Source: Spirochaetales bacterium Spiro_07
Lineage (GTDB): Bacteria; Spirochaetota; Spirochaetia; Treponematales; Treponemataceae
Assembly: GCA_001603145.1 (NCBI GenBank)
Contig: LVBI01000016.1
Coordinates: 1 to 45,155, forward strand
Length of the DNA: 45,155 nt
Reading direction: 5' to 3'
In this document: positions 35,033 through 42,405 of the stretch, one piece after another
How the letters are laid out: each line of letters begins with the position of its first letter
Position numbering within the stretch: the first letter of the stretch is position 1
Notes under the pieces: generated by a model
The model's database searches: none
The model's input: only the letters and a program-made list of their open reading frames with translations
What the model was told of the DNA's origin: nothing
Made by a program: the position numbers and the translations under genes

Positions 35033-36112
35033 CTAATTCTTATTTCTATAAGTTAACTGAAACGCGGCATAGTCATCATCGTAATAGAGAATTCCATCAT
35101 CATAGATATGCTGGGAAATGCCATCCCAGTTCTTATTGTAAACACCTTGTTTGGTATCCATGCCATCATAATAATCAACATTATAGTCATGTGCTATTAT
35201 GCATCGCTCAATAAGGTCTTTTTTCCATATATCTTCTTCAGAATCTCTTATTTCATCATAAATCATATTCACGAAGTATTTGAAGTTTTCTTCATTTAAA
35301 CGATTTTGAACAAGAACAAAGCATGTAAGAATGAAACAATCACTGGCACTATCGTTTTCATTAAGAAGATGATGTGTAATAACAGAACCGAAATTATCAA
35401 TGTTAGGCTCAAAGAATTGAGCAATTACCAAATCTTCTTTTTCTTCCTCTTTGCAATCAAAATCAGATAAAAGATCATGACAAATTCTAGAAAAAATCGA
35501 ATAAGGATTATCTTCATGCGGGATGTTAATCAAAGCCTGAGACATGAGCATCATATTATGAATGAACATTGAACGGAACCAAGTTGGTTTCTCAAAAAGT
35601 GAAGGATCTTTGCAAAAATCAAGACTTTTGTTTATGTCTTTTGTTACAAGAGAACCAAGCAAATAACTATAAGCTGCAAGAATCGGTTTTTCTTCCATAT
35701 TGGTGAAAACCAAATCAAAAAATTGTTTATCATCTATATTGCGCTTTGACAAATACTCTCTGTATTTCTTAAATGTAATGCATTGAAACAAACTGTTATG
35801 CGCATAATTATCTGGCAATGGAACACCGATGCCACCACAAAAAGCCCACTGAATTTTCTGAAGCATCTGATAAAAGAAATAGACTTTTTCCTCTGCCGTT
35901 GAATTCTTGTTTTTCAACTCTTTTGAAAGCACTCTCAAAAAATAATCATCGTTGATAAGCTGCATTACATCATGCTTTTCAAGCTGCTGGACTATTGCTT
36001 CTGGATATTCGGGCAACTCAGCAAGTTCTTCTTTTGGAATGTTTTCAGCATAAAGCGACACAGCAAAAAGACAACCCAAAATCAGGCTGCATACAAAGAC
36101 TTTTAGTTTCAT
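35033..36112 (-). CDS. Exported protein of unknown function
   Basis: From the ATG at 36112, with AAAGGGGAAAAAA before it, the protein is 359 residues and begins with a signal peptide (MKLKVFVCSLILGCLFAVS, cleavage probably after LYA; a lipobox at LILGC is less likely). The mature part is acidic, Asn- and Asp-rich and mostly helical, with pairs of motifs such as FDLVFTNMEEKPILAAYSYL and LLSDFDCKEEEKEDLVIAQF. I do not recognise a family. Base composition is AT-rich, similar to the SH3 and LRR genes at 24405-26179. It stands alone between the S-component gene and the radical SAM gene. Confidence 0.65.
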   Translation of the reverse strand: MKLKVFVCSLILGCLFAVSLYAENIPKEELAELPEYPEAIVQQLEKHDVMQLINDDYFLRVLSKELKNKNSTAEEKVYFFYQMLQKIQWAFCGGIGVPLPDNYAHNSLFQCITFKKYREYLSKRNIDDKQFFDLVFTNMEEKPILAAYSYLLGSLVTKDINKSLDFCKDPSLFEKPTWFRSMFIHNMMLMSQALINIPHEDNPYSIFSRICHDLLSDFDCKEEEKEDLVIAQFFEPNIDNFGSVITHHLLNENDSASDCFILTCFVLVQNRLNEENFKYFVNMIYDEIRDSEEDIWKKDLIERCIIAHDYNVDYYDGMDTKQGVYNKNWDGISQHIYDDGILYYDDDYAAFQLTYRNKN

Positions 36113-36238
36113 TTTTTTCCCCTTTAAGATTGCCAGAGCATTCGCAACGAAACTTCGAGCGCGCCCGACAATGACGCATTCTTTTTGAATTTGCAAAACT
36201 ATATATTAACTAATTGTAAATTGTCACAAAGCTTTTGT

Positions 36239-38173
36239 CTACAAAATCTCATAATCTGGGCCGTCGGGGCCGACGAAGACGCGCACTTTGAAATGCTCCA
36301 TGCAGGCTTCATCGGCAAAAGCCAGGATGTCCATCGCCTCGCCTGAAAAAATTGCGTCGGGGTCGTATGAAACTTCGAGCACTGTTTCTTCGCCCTCGCC
36401 ACACGCTCTTGAAAGCGCGCCGTTGAGCCGCACCACGTCGCGCACGGCCGGCACGGCATAAGAGAGGCGCTTTTCGTCATATTTGAACTGAAGGAACGAA
36501 AGCTGCATACGCTCAATTTCAATGTGTGGCTGCGTGCAAGGGTCAAAGCCCGTGTTGCGCGCGCAGTTGTTGCAGCGCTGCCACTCGGCAAAATCTGCAA
36601 GAAACTGCGAAGGCTTTATTTTAAGCGGATGCAGTAAGCTCAAGAACCAGGTTACAGCACGCCCGGCTGAATAAAAGACGTTGCACGCAAAAGCAAGGTG
36701 CTCTGCTTTCAAAAGGTCGCCCTGCGAAAATGTGGGCGAACACTGAATGTGGTAAGGCGGTTTCGAGTCAAATTTCAGCCCGAACTGCTGCGCCTGCTCA
36801 TACAGCGCCGTGCCCGGCAAGACCGAAAGCCTGAAAATCTCAAGATGGTTCGGGTAAAGCCCGAGCGCATAGTCGATGCTCTCTTTGAAAGACGGCAGCG
36901 TGTCGCCCGGCAAGCCGTAAATCAGGTCAAAGCCGAAAACAAGCCCGTAATCGTTCAAGATTGCAATTTTCCGGCTGAAATTCTTTCGCTCAAAAGAGCG
37001 GTTTATGTTCTTTAAAACTTGCGGGTTCGCGCTTTGAAGCCCGATTTGAAGCGAGCACGAAAGTTGCGTAAACGCTTCCGCAAGAGATTTATCCATGCAT
37101 TCCGCGCGTATTTCAAATTGATAGTGCGCATCGGGCAGCTTTTTTGCCATAAGCTTCAGCAGCTTGAGCGCACGTTCGCGGTCGGCATTGAACGTTGGGT
37201 CAAGCACAAAGAACTGCGGCACTTTCTTTTGCGCGAAAAGCTCAATCTCTTTTTCAAGCCGTTCCATCGGAAATTTGCGCACGCGCCGCTCGCCCTTCGA
37301 TTCAAAACAGTAAGAGCAAGCGTAAGGGCAGCCGCGCGAAAGTTCCCAAAGCACGCCGTTATATGTCACAGGGTCAATCGTGCCGTCAAGCCAGGGCGAG
37401 CTGAGTTTTGAGCAGTCTTCGGTCGTGCCGACAATCAGTTCCGGGTGCTTATGCTTTGCGTGCATGTTGCGGTCATGCTGGCCGTTGTTGTGCGCGCCGT
37501 TTGCGCTTTGCGCGGCACCATTCTGGCTGATTTTCTTGAGCAGATTGACGAAAGCAGTTTCTCCCTCGCCTTGAATGAGATAATCGAAAACGCCGAGGTC
37601 ATCAAACGGATGGGCTTGCTGATTTGTCTGGTCTCGGTTTGCATGGTAGGGCTGACCACGAGATTGCTGAGCGTGCTGTGCATGGGCATTTTTTTGCGTC
37701 TGCCCATGCGGCGGCTGACCAAACTGCGCACGGCCGTTTTTCTGCGGCTGGTGCTGCATGGCCGCGCTGTTGTCACGGCTGTTCCGGTTGAATGAAGCGA
37801 CGCGCGCCCTTGCCGTAATTTCAGGGCCGCCGCCCACAAGCACGGTGCGCACCTTCGAGTTTTTTCGTATTATTTCAGCCGCGCGCGTGCAGTCCGCAAC
37901 GTTCCACACAAAAATTGAAAACGAAACTACAAGCAGGCTGCAGCCTGATTTTTCAGCAACGCTTAAAACTTGCGCCGCAAGGTATTCAGCGGCATCTTTT
38001 TTCAGCTCTTTCGCTTCGTCATAAGAAATATCGCAAATGGAGGTCTTTACGTTCTTTAGCTTTGCATTGCGCACCGAAGAAGCAACGCACGCCGTGCCCA
38101 AAGGCAAAGCCTGCGGGCTTGTTTCTGCCAGAATTGTCGCGAAAACAACCTGAATTTTTGTATTATCTGCCAA
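36239..38173 (-). CDS. B12-binding radical SAM protein with DUF4080-type tail and His/Gln-rich inserts
   Basis: The 644-residue protein combines an N-terminal cobalamin-binding-like Rossmann domain (about 1-250), a radical SAM domain with the cluster motif CPYACSYC (Cys282, 286, 289) in LWELSRGCPYACSYCFESKG, and a C-terminal DUF4080-like part with CNNCARNTGFDPC. Start is TTG, backed by GAGGAGG; no ATG fits. Two low-complexity inserts rich in Gln, His and Asn break the B12 domain at about 127-190 and 215-245. The substrate is unknown; relatives act in methylation or tailoring chemistry. Confidence 0.85.
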   Translation of the reverse strand: MADNTKIQVVFATILAETSPQALPLGTACVASSVRNAKLKNVKTSICDISYDEAKELKKDAAEYLAAQVLSVAEKSGCSLLVVSFSIFVWNVADCTRAAEIIRKNSKVRTVLVGGGPEITARARVASFNRNSRDNSAAMQHQPQKNGRAQFGQPPHGQTQKNAHAQHAQQSRGQPYHANRDQTNQQAHPFDDLGVFDYLIQGEGETAFVNLLKKISQNGAAQSANGAHNNGQHDRNMHAKHKHPELIVGTTEDCSKLSSPWLDGTIDPVTYNGVLWELSRGCPYACSYCFESKGERRVRKFPMERLEKEIELFAQKKVPQFFVLDPTFNADRERALKLLKLMAKKLPDAHYQFEIRAECMDKSLAEAFTQLSCSLQIGLQSANPQVLKNINRSFERKNFSRKIAILNDYGLVFGFDLIYGLPGDTLPSFKESIDYALGLYPNHLEIFRLSVLPGTALYEQAQQFGLKFDSKPPYHIQCSPTFSQGDLLKAEHLAFACNVFYSAGRAVTWFLSLLHPLKIKPSQFLADFAEWQRCNNCARNTGFDPCTQPHIEIERMQLSFLQFKYDEKRLSYAVPAVRDVVRLNGALSRACGEGEETVLEVSYDPDAIFSGEAMDILAFADEACMEHFKVRVFVGPDGPDYEIL

Positions 38174-38205
38174 AATGATGCCTCCTCTGTCATTATTAAA
38201 AGAAA

Positions 38206-39024
38206 TTATATCGCATTGAACTTACAATGAGAACGGCATTCACCGCATCTTATGCATTCTCTGTCATTGATTTTTAAGACATCCATTTTGCAAGTTTCTA
38301 CACACGCATTGCAGTGCGTGCATTTTGAAACATCCACATGAATTCCAAAAACAGCAGTTTTATTAAAGAAAGAATAAATTGCTCCAAGCGGACAGAAAAA
38401 ACGGCAGAACGGACGGAACATAAAAACTGACCATATTATAAAACATACGGCAAGTGCTGTTTTCCATGAAAAAAGCACACCCAAGGCGGAACGGAGGTCT
38501 TCGTTAAAAAGCGCAAGAATCCAGCCTGCAAAAACCGTACCTTCAGGGCAAATATATTTGCAAAAAAACGGAGAAGCAATTCCGTCTTTTAAGAAAAACA
38601 GAAGCGGAAGAAAAATGCAAAAAACCAGAATCACATACTTCAAAAGCGAAGCTTTCCGGGTTATTCGCAATGTTCTGACAGTCTTTTTCATTTTTGGAGC
38701 CGGTATCTTATACAAAAGTTCCTGCACAAGACCGAAAGGACACAAAAACGAGCATACCATACGCCCGATCAAAGTTCCTGTTAAAAGAAGAAAGCCCGTC
38801 ACAAAAAAGGGGAATCTTCCGTTTGAAATAGAATTCTGCAGCGCCCCCAGAGGGCAAGCAGCTATTGCCCCGGGACACGAATAGCAGTTAAGTCCCGGAA
38901 CACAGACATGTTTTCCGATGCTTTTCGAAATGTGCCCGGAAAACCAGTGACGTGCATCACAATTATAAATGAACATTGAAAGCACTTGAATAAGCCGTCT
39001 TTTTAAGCTGCCTGTTTCAACCAA
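38206..39024 (-). CDS. Membrane 4Fe-4S protein, NapH/MauN-like
   Basis: The 272-residue protein has about five hydrophobic segments. Cysteine motifs are LNCYSCPGAIAACPLGA, the paired CSFLCPFG and CRFFCPLGA, and at the C-terminus two 4Fe-4S ferredoxin motifs (CTHCNACVETCKMDVLK and CIRCGECRSHC). Relatives pass electrons across the membrane. The start is TTG at 39024, since the conserved RRLIQVLSMFIYN lies too close to any later ATG. It overlaps the stop of the small CXXC gene by eight bases and belongs to the TlpA-CXXC-FeS operon. Confidence 0.85.
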   Translation of the reverse strand: MVETGSLKRRLIQVLSMFIYNCDARHWFSGHISKSIGKHVCVPGLNCYSCPGAIAACPLGALQNSISNGRFPFFVTGFLLLTGTLIGRMVCSFLCPFGLVQELLYKIPAPKMKKTVRTLRITRKASLLKYVILVFCIFLPLLFFLKDGIASPFFCKYICPEGTVFAGWILALFNEDLRSALGVLFSWKTALAVCFIIWSVFMFRPFCRFFCPLGAIYSFFNKTAVFGIHVDVSKCTHCNACVETCKMDVLKINDRECIRCGECRSHCKFNAI

Positions 39025-39169
39025 GACCTATGCACTCCATACAAATAAAAACTGCTTTCCGGAAAATATCCTGCATATCGCCTGCAATAATTCCGGCTGC
39101 ACATAAGCAAAGAGAAATAATAATGAGAAAAACAGAAATTCCTGATAACTGAACCTTTGTTTTTTTCAT
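39017..39169 (-). CDS. Small CXXC membrane protein, CD1871A-like family
   Basis: Reading the minus strand between the TlpA-like and iron-sulfur genes gives a 50-residue protein: MKKTKVQLSGISVFLIII at the start, one hydrophobic helix, GDMQDIFRKAVFICMECIG near the end. The size, the single helix and the final CxxC (ICMEC followed by IGLG) fit the CD1871A family of CXXC proteins, which occur beside just such genes. Its ATG overlaps the TlpA stop (ATGA), and its stop lies inside the next gene. It may hand electrons between the thioredoxin-like and iron-sulfur proteins. Confidence 0.75.
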   Translation of the reverse strand: MKKTKVQLSGISVFLIIISLCLCAAGIIAGDMQDIFRKAVFICMECIGLG

Positions 39170-39669
39170 TGTGCGTAATCTTTCACAAAATCAGCAAGCT
39201 GTTTCTCACTCATCATGCCGACGTTTATTGAAAGAATTTTTCCTTCTGGTGAAATTAAAATGCTTGTAGGAATACCCTGTATGCTGTACAAATTTGCAAC
39301 TTCACCTGTCTCATCAAGACAGCTAAAAAATGTGTAGCTGTTTGTCTTCATAAAAGACGACTGGTTCTTGGCAGTATCAGAAATGCAGATTCCTAAAAAG
39401 GCAAGCTTTGCAGAATCGCCCTGAGCCTGAAGCTTTTTATAAAGCTTTTCTATTCCAGGCAGCTCTTTTCTGCATGGCGGGCACCATGTTGCCCAAAAAT
39501 GAAGGAGCACAGCCTTGCCTTTGTAATCTGAAAGCTTCAAAGTCTTGCCTTCTGAAGTCTTTAATGAAAAATCTGGCGCTATAGAACCTTTTTTTACAGT
39601 CTGCGCCGAAACTGAAAGAATCATAAAGGAAATGATTAATGCGGTGAATAAATGCTTACGTAATTTCAT
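39166..39669 (-). CDS. TlpA/ResA-like exported thioredoxin
   Basis: The 167-residue protein has a signal peptide (MKLRKHLFTALIISFMILS, cleavage after VSA) and a thioredoxin fold of the TlpA/ResA type: GSIAPDFSLKTSEGKTLKL, LLHFWATWCPPCRKELPGIE (active Cys63 and Cys66), and the cis-proline region YSIQGIPTSILISPEGKI. It reduces disulfides or serves peroxide defence outside the cytoplasm. GGGAGAAC precedes the ATG. First gene of the three-gene redox module. Confidence 0.9.
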   Translation of the reverse strand: MKLRKHLFTALIISFMILSVSAQTVKKGSIAPDFSLKTSEGKTLKLSDYKGKAVLLHFWATWCPPCRKELPGIEKLYKKLQAQGDSAKLAFLGICISDTAKNQSSFMKTNSYTFFSCLDETGEVANLYSIQGIPTSILISPEGKILSINVGMMSEKQLADFVKDYAQ

Positions 39670-39931
39670 AAAGTTCTCCCGGTCATATTCTGAGATTTAC
39701 TTTATAACTATAGATTAGAAAAATATAAAAGGCAAGCTTAGTCTGTTTCAAACAAGAAGCCTATGAGCACCGGCTATTAGTTTTGCCTGATAAAACTTAT
39801 CCAGTGACGAATTGTGGCAAGCATGGTCTTGATTCATTTGTAAATTTTTTCAGTTTTTTCCCAGATAAGTACAAAAAAATCAATTTTTTCTAGATATACA
39901 TTGTGAACCTAAATTAAAGGAGGATTTCACA

Positions 39932-40741
39932 ATGAAGCCTATAGAAAAGTTGACCTTTACCGACGACTTTATGTTCGGCGAAATAATGAAGAATGAGGAA
40001 ATCTGCAAGGGTGTTATCGAGCGTCTTCTGCACATCAAAGTTGAGAAACTTGAGCTTATAACTTTGCAGGAAACTATCGCGCCTTATTACGAAACACGCG
40101 GTGTGCGCTTCGATGTCTATGTCAAAGATTCTGATAAAGTCTATGACATAGAAGTTCAGAACAAGAAATTTGCAGAAATTGAAAAGCGCACACGCTATTA
40201 TCAGTCTATGATTGACATGGACTTGCTCGCGAAAGGTGCAAATTTCAAGGAACTGAAGGAAAGCTATGTGATTTTCATCTGCAAGACCGACCCGTTCGAT
40301 TTGGGAGAACCATGCTATAAGACGAAAACCGTTTTTGAAAAACATCCGGAAAAAATCTTCGATGACAAAACGCACAAAGTCTTTTATAATGCAAGTGCAT
40401 ACAAGAAAGAAACCGACCCGGAAATTTACGCGTTTTTACAGTACATCAGCACAAACATTCCCGAGGATGATTTTACAGCCGGTATTTTTAAGAGTGTAGA
40501 AAAAGCCAAAGAGAACGAACAGTTCAGGAGCGAGTATATGAGGTGCAATATCCACGACTTTGACATAATGGAAGAAGGCATTAGCATCGGTGAAGAGCGT
40601 GGACGCTCAGAAGCCAAGCTTGAAGCAGCACGGAATATGCTTGCTTTGAATGTACTTTCGCATGAACAGATTGCACAAGTTGTAGAATTGCCGCTTGAAA
40701 CCGTTCAACAGCTTGCTAATGAACTACAATTAAAAGCCTAA
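39932..40741 (+). CDS. Rpn-family PD-(D/E)XK nuclease / putative transposase
   Basis: The 269-residue protein matches the Rpn / PD-(D/E)XK nuclease-transposase family common in treponemes. The catalytic set is visible in GVRFDVYVKDSDKVYDIEVQNK (Asp61, Glu74, Gln76). The N-terminus LTFTDDFMFGEIMKNEEICK and the YYQSMIDMDLLAKG stretch are family-typical. The C-terminal 40 residues form a small HTH-like helical unit (LSHEQIAQVVELPLETVQQL). Rpn proteins cut DNA and raise recombination in E. coli. A perfect AAAGGAGG precedes the ATG. A six-unit tandem array begins 20 bases after the stop. Confidence 0.9.
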   Translation: MKPIEKLTFTDDFMFGEIMKNEEICKGVIERLLHIKVEKLELITLQETIAPYYETRGVRFDVYVKDSDKVYDIEVQNKKFAEIEKRTRYYQSMIDMDLLAKGANFKELKESYVIFICKTDPFDLGEPCYKTKTVFEKHPEKIFDDKTHKVFYNASAYKKETDPEIYAFLQYISTNIPEDDFTAGIFKSVEKAKENEQFRSEYMRCNIHDFDIMEEGISIGEERGRSEAKLEAARNMLALNVLSHEQIAQVVELPLETVQQLANELQLKA

Positions 40742-40760
40742 GCAAAAAAGCACGTCATGT

Positions 40761-40898
40761 CACCATTATAATGGAGACATGTGCTCCATTATAATGGTGC
40801 AGTGTGCTCCAGCATAATGGAGCGGTGTGCTCCACTATAATGGTGCAGTGCGCTCCAGCATAATGGTGCAGTATACTCCATTATAGTGGTACAGACAT
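40761..40898 (+). repeat. Six-unit tandem array, exact 23-bp period, palindromic cores (array 2)
   Basis: Six contiguous 23-base units start at 40761, 40784, 40807, 40830, 40853 and 40876. Five begin CTCCA and all carry a CCATTATAATGG-like core. Bases 40762-40776 and 40784-40798 are perfect reverse complements (15 bp, 7-base loop ACATGTG). Differences between units are scattered single bases, so there are no spacers. Confidence 0.85.
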
Positions 40899-40923
40899 GC
40901 ATTTAAGCTGTCTGCGGAATGTA

Positions 40924-41643
40924 TTACGATTTTACAGCCGTAAGTATTTTATTGAATGAACCTTTCTTGAGAGTCTTACCGCTACCGCCATTTCTGCCAG
41001 TAGTCTTCGTTCTCACCTCAAGCGTGAAGTCTCCGGCGGGAACTTCTGGGGAGAGCAGCACCATGAGACGGGCGGGCTTGTTCTCGATTACGGTGGCACA
41101 GCGGAACTCGCCTGACGCGGTTACGGCGAATACGCCCTGTTCGGTGTCGGCGATGTCAAATTTCAGGCGGCTGCCGGTAATTTCCATGACGGAACCGGCG
41201 CGGATTGTTGCGGTGTCGCCTGATACTTTGTCTGTAACGCTTGTGATGTACGGGTCGGTTGAAGAGGCTTCAACTTTCTGCACTGTCACTTTTGTCAGTG
41301 CTTCGCGCAGGGCTGTTCCGGCTGTTACGTTGAGCTTTACGGCATGTCGGCTCTTGTCGAAGCCGTCTGTCTGGCTTGTGAACACGCCTGAGATGCTGAA
41401 TGTGGTGTTAATAATCGGCGTGTTAAGCTGGCCGCCGTTTGCGATGATGTCTTTGATTACTTCTCTCTCCAGCTTCTGATACGCGGCGATGTCAGCTTCT
41501 GTGAGCGATGAGCCGCGCTTTACGATTTCTTTGGTGATGTCTTCTTGGGTGAAGACCTGCGCGTCAGTTACCTGCGCCATGCAGTCATCGGGGTCTGCGG
41601 TCAGCAGGTTCTCTCTTAGTGCGTATTTGATTGAATTGCCCAT
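40924..41643 (-). CDS. HU-like DNA-binding domain plus DUF4469 Ig-like domain
   Basis: From the ATG at 41643, with AGGAGGGACCA before it, the protein has 239 residues. The first ~125 resemble the HU-like DNA-binding domain found in Bacteroidetes-type proteins (MGNSIKYALRENLLT ... FTQEDITKEIVKRGSSLTEAD). The rest fits DUF4469, an Ig-like fold (RAGSVMEITGSRLKFDIADT, GVFAVTASGEFRCATVIENK, LMVLLSPEVPAGDFTLEVRTK). Such two-domain proteins have no known role. It converges on array 2 and lies before the repeat-rich gap. Confidence 0.75.
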   Translation of the reverse strand: MGNSIKYALRENLLTADPDDCMAQVTDAQVFTQEDITKEIVKRGSSLTEADIAAYQKLEREVIKDIIANGGQLNTPIINTTFSISGVFTSQTDGFDKSRHAVKLNVTAGTALREALTKVTVQKVEASSTDPYITSVTDKVSGDTATIRAGSVMEITGSRLKFDIADTEQGVFAVTASGEFRCATVIENKPARLMVLLSPEVPAGDFTLEVRTKTTGRNGGSGKTLKKGSFNKILTAVKS

Positions 41644-41764
41644 TGGTCCCTCCTGTGGCAATTTCCGGCGTAATGCCGGGGTTGTATTTGAACCGAAACA
41701 TTACAGTTCGGCTTCTTTCAATGTGAAGAGCACCCAATGCGTGCTCTTTTTGTGCAGCAGCCTC

Positions 41765-42400
41765 GTCATTACGAGGAGCGCAGCGACGAAGCAATCTTCT
41801 TTTCGCATCAGCCCTGTCTACAATTAAAGCCTATCTGGCGAAAAGCGCCGCTTTTGCGAAGCAAAACCGGCAGTCTGTGTACATCGCCGCCCCATGTGTC
41901 ATTGTCGGGCTTGACCCGACAATCTTGCTGATGTGCACACATGCTTTCGGGCTGCGGAGCGGGGTTCAAAACCGCGCGATATCGCGCTACATGCTGTTTG
42001 TTGTATGGAAACTATAAAACTGCCGCTACCGCGGCAACAACAAACAGAATGTTTTTGAACCCCGCTCTTCGCCCTACGCCTTTGCACACACGCCCAAAAC
42101 AAGCCGCCTTTGTACAACCGCCCAAACAGAACGTTGTGCATTCGTTACAAGTTTTGCGTAAGCAAAACTTGGCGTTTTGCACGATAAAGCTCATTCCGTA
42201 GATTAAGCTATTGCAAAACGCGCACTCCGCCGCCCTACGCCGTTGTACACACGCCCAAAACAAGCAGCCGTTGTGCATCATCTTTCAAGTTTTGCGTTAG
42301 CAAAACTTGCTGGGTTAGCCGATTCAGTTTATTCCGTAGAACAAGCCCAATCGCAAACCCGGTGCACCGGCCGAAAGACGGCAGCCTGTGTACCGAATCT
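41765..42400. repeat. Mosaic intergenic repeat region, copy B
   Basis: The 760-base gap carries no gene. Modules: a long GTCATT...AATCT palindrome (41765-41797), a block shared with 1975-2030, a second palindrome with stem GTCGGG/CCCGAC (41898-41925), the three-way-junction element (41994-42047), and hairpins CAAGTTTTGC-nnnn-GCAAAACTTG at 42148-42171 and 42286-42309. The word ACACACGCCCAAAACAAGC occurs twice, near 42075 and 42248. Confidence 0.65.
41994..42047 (+). repeat. Three-way-junction inverted repeat, copy B
   Basis: Same fold as 2132-2185: outer stem 41994-42004 with 42037-42047, small hairpin ATGG-AAA-CTAT with a G.U pair, and GCCGC-TACC-GCGGC at 42022-42035, where a C-G pair replaces the T-A pair of copy A. 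Confidence 0.55.
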
Positions 42401-42405
42401 TAATT

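Noticed and set aside
36199-36600. 133-codon frame at the end of the radical SAM gene
   Set aside because: Overlaps the conserved C-terminal domain in another frame and is low in complexity.
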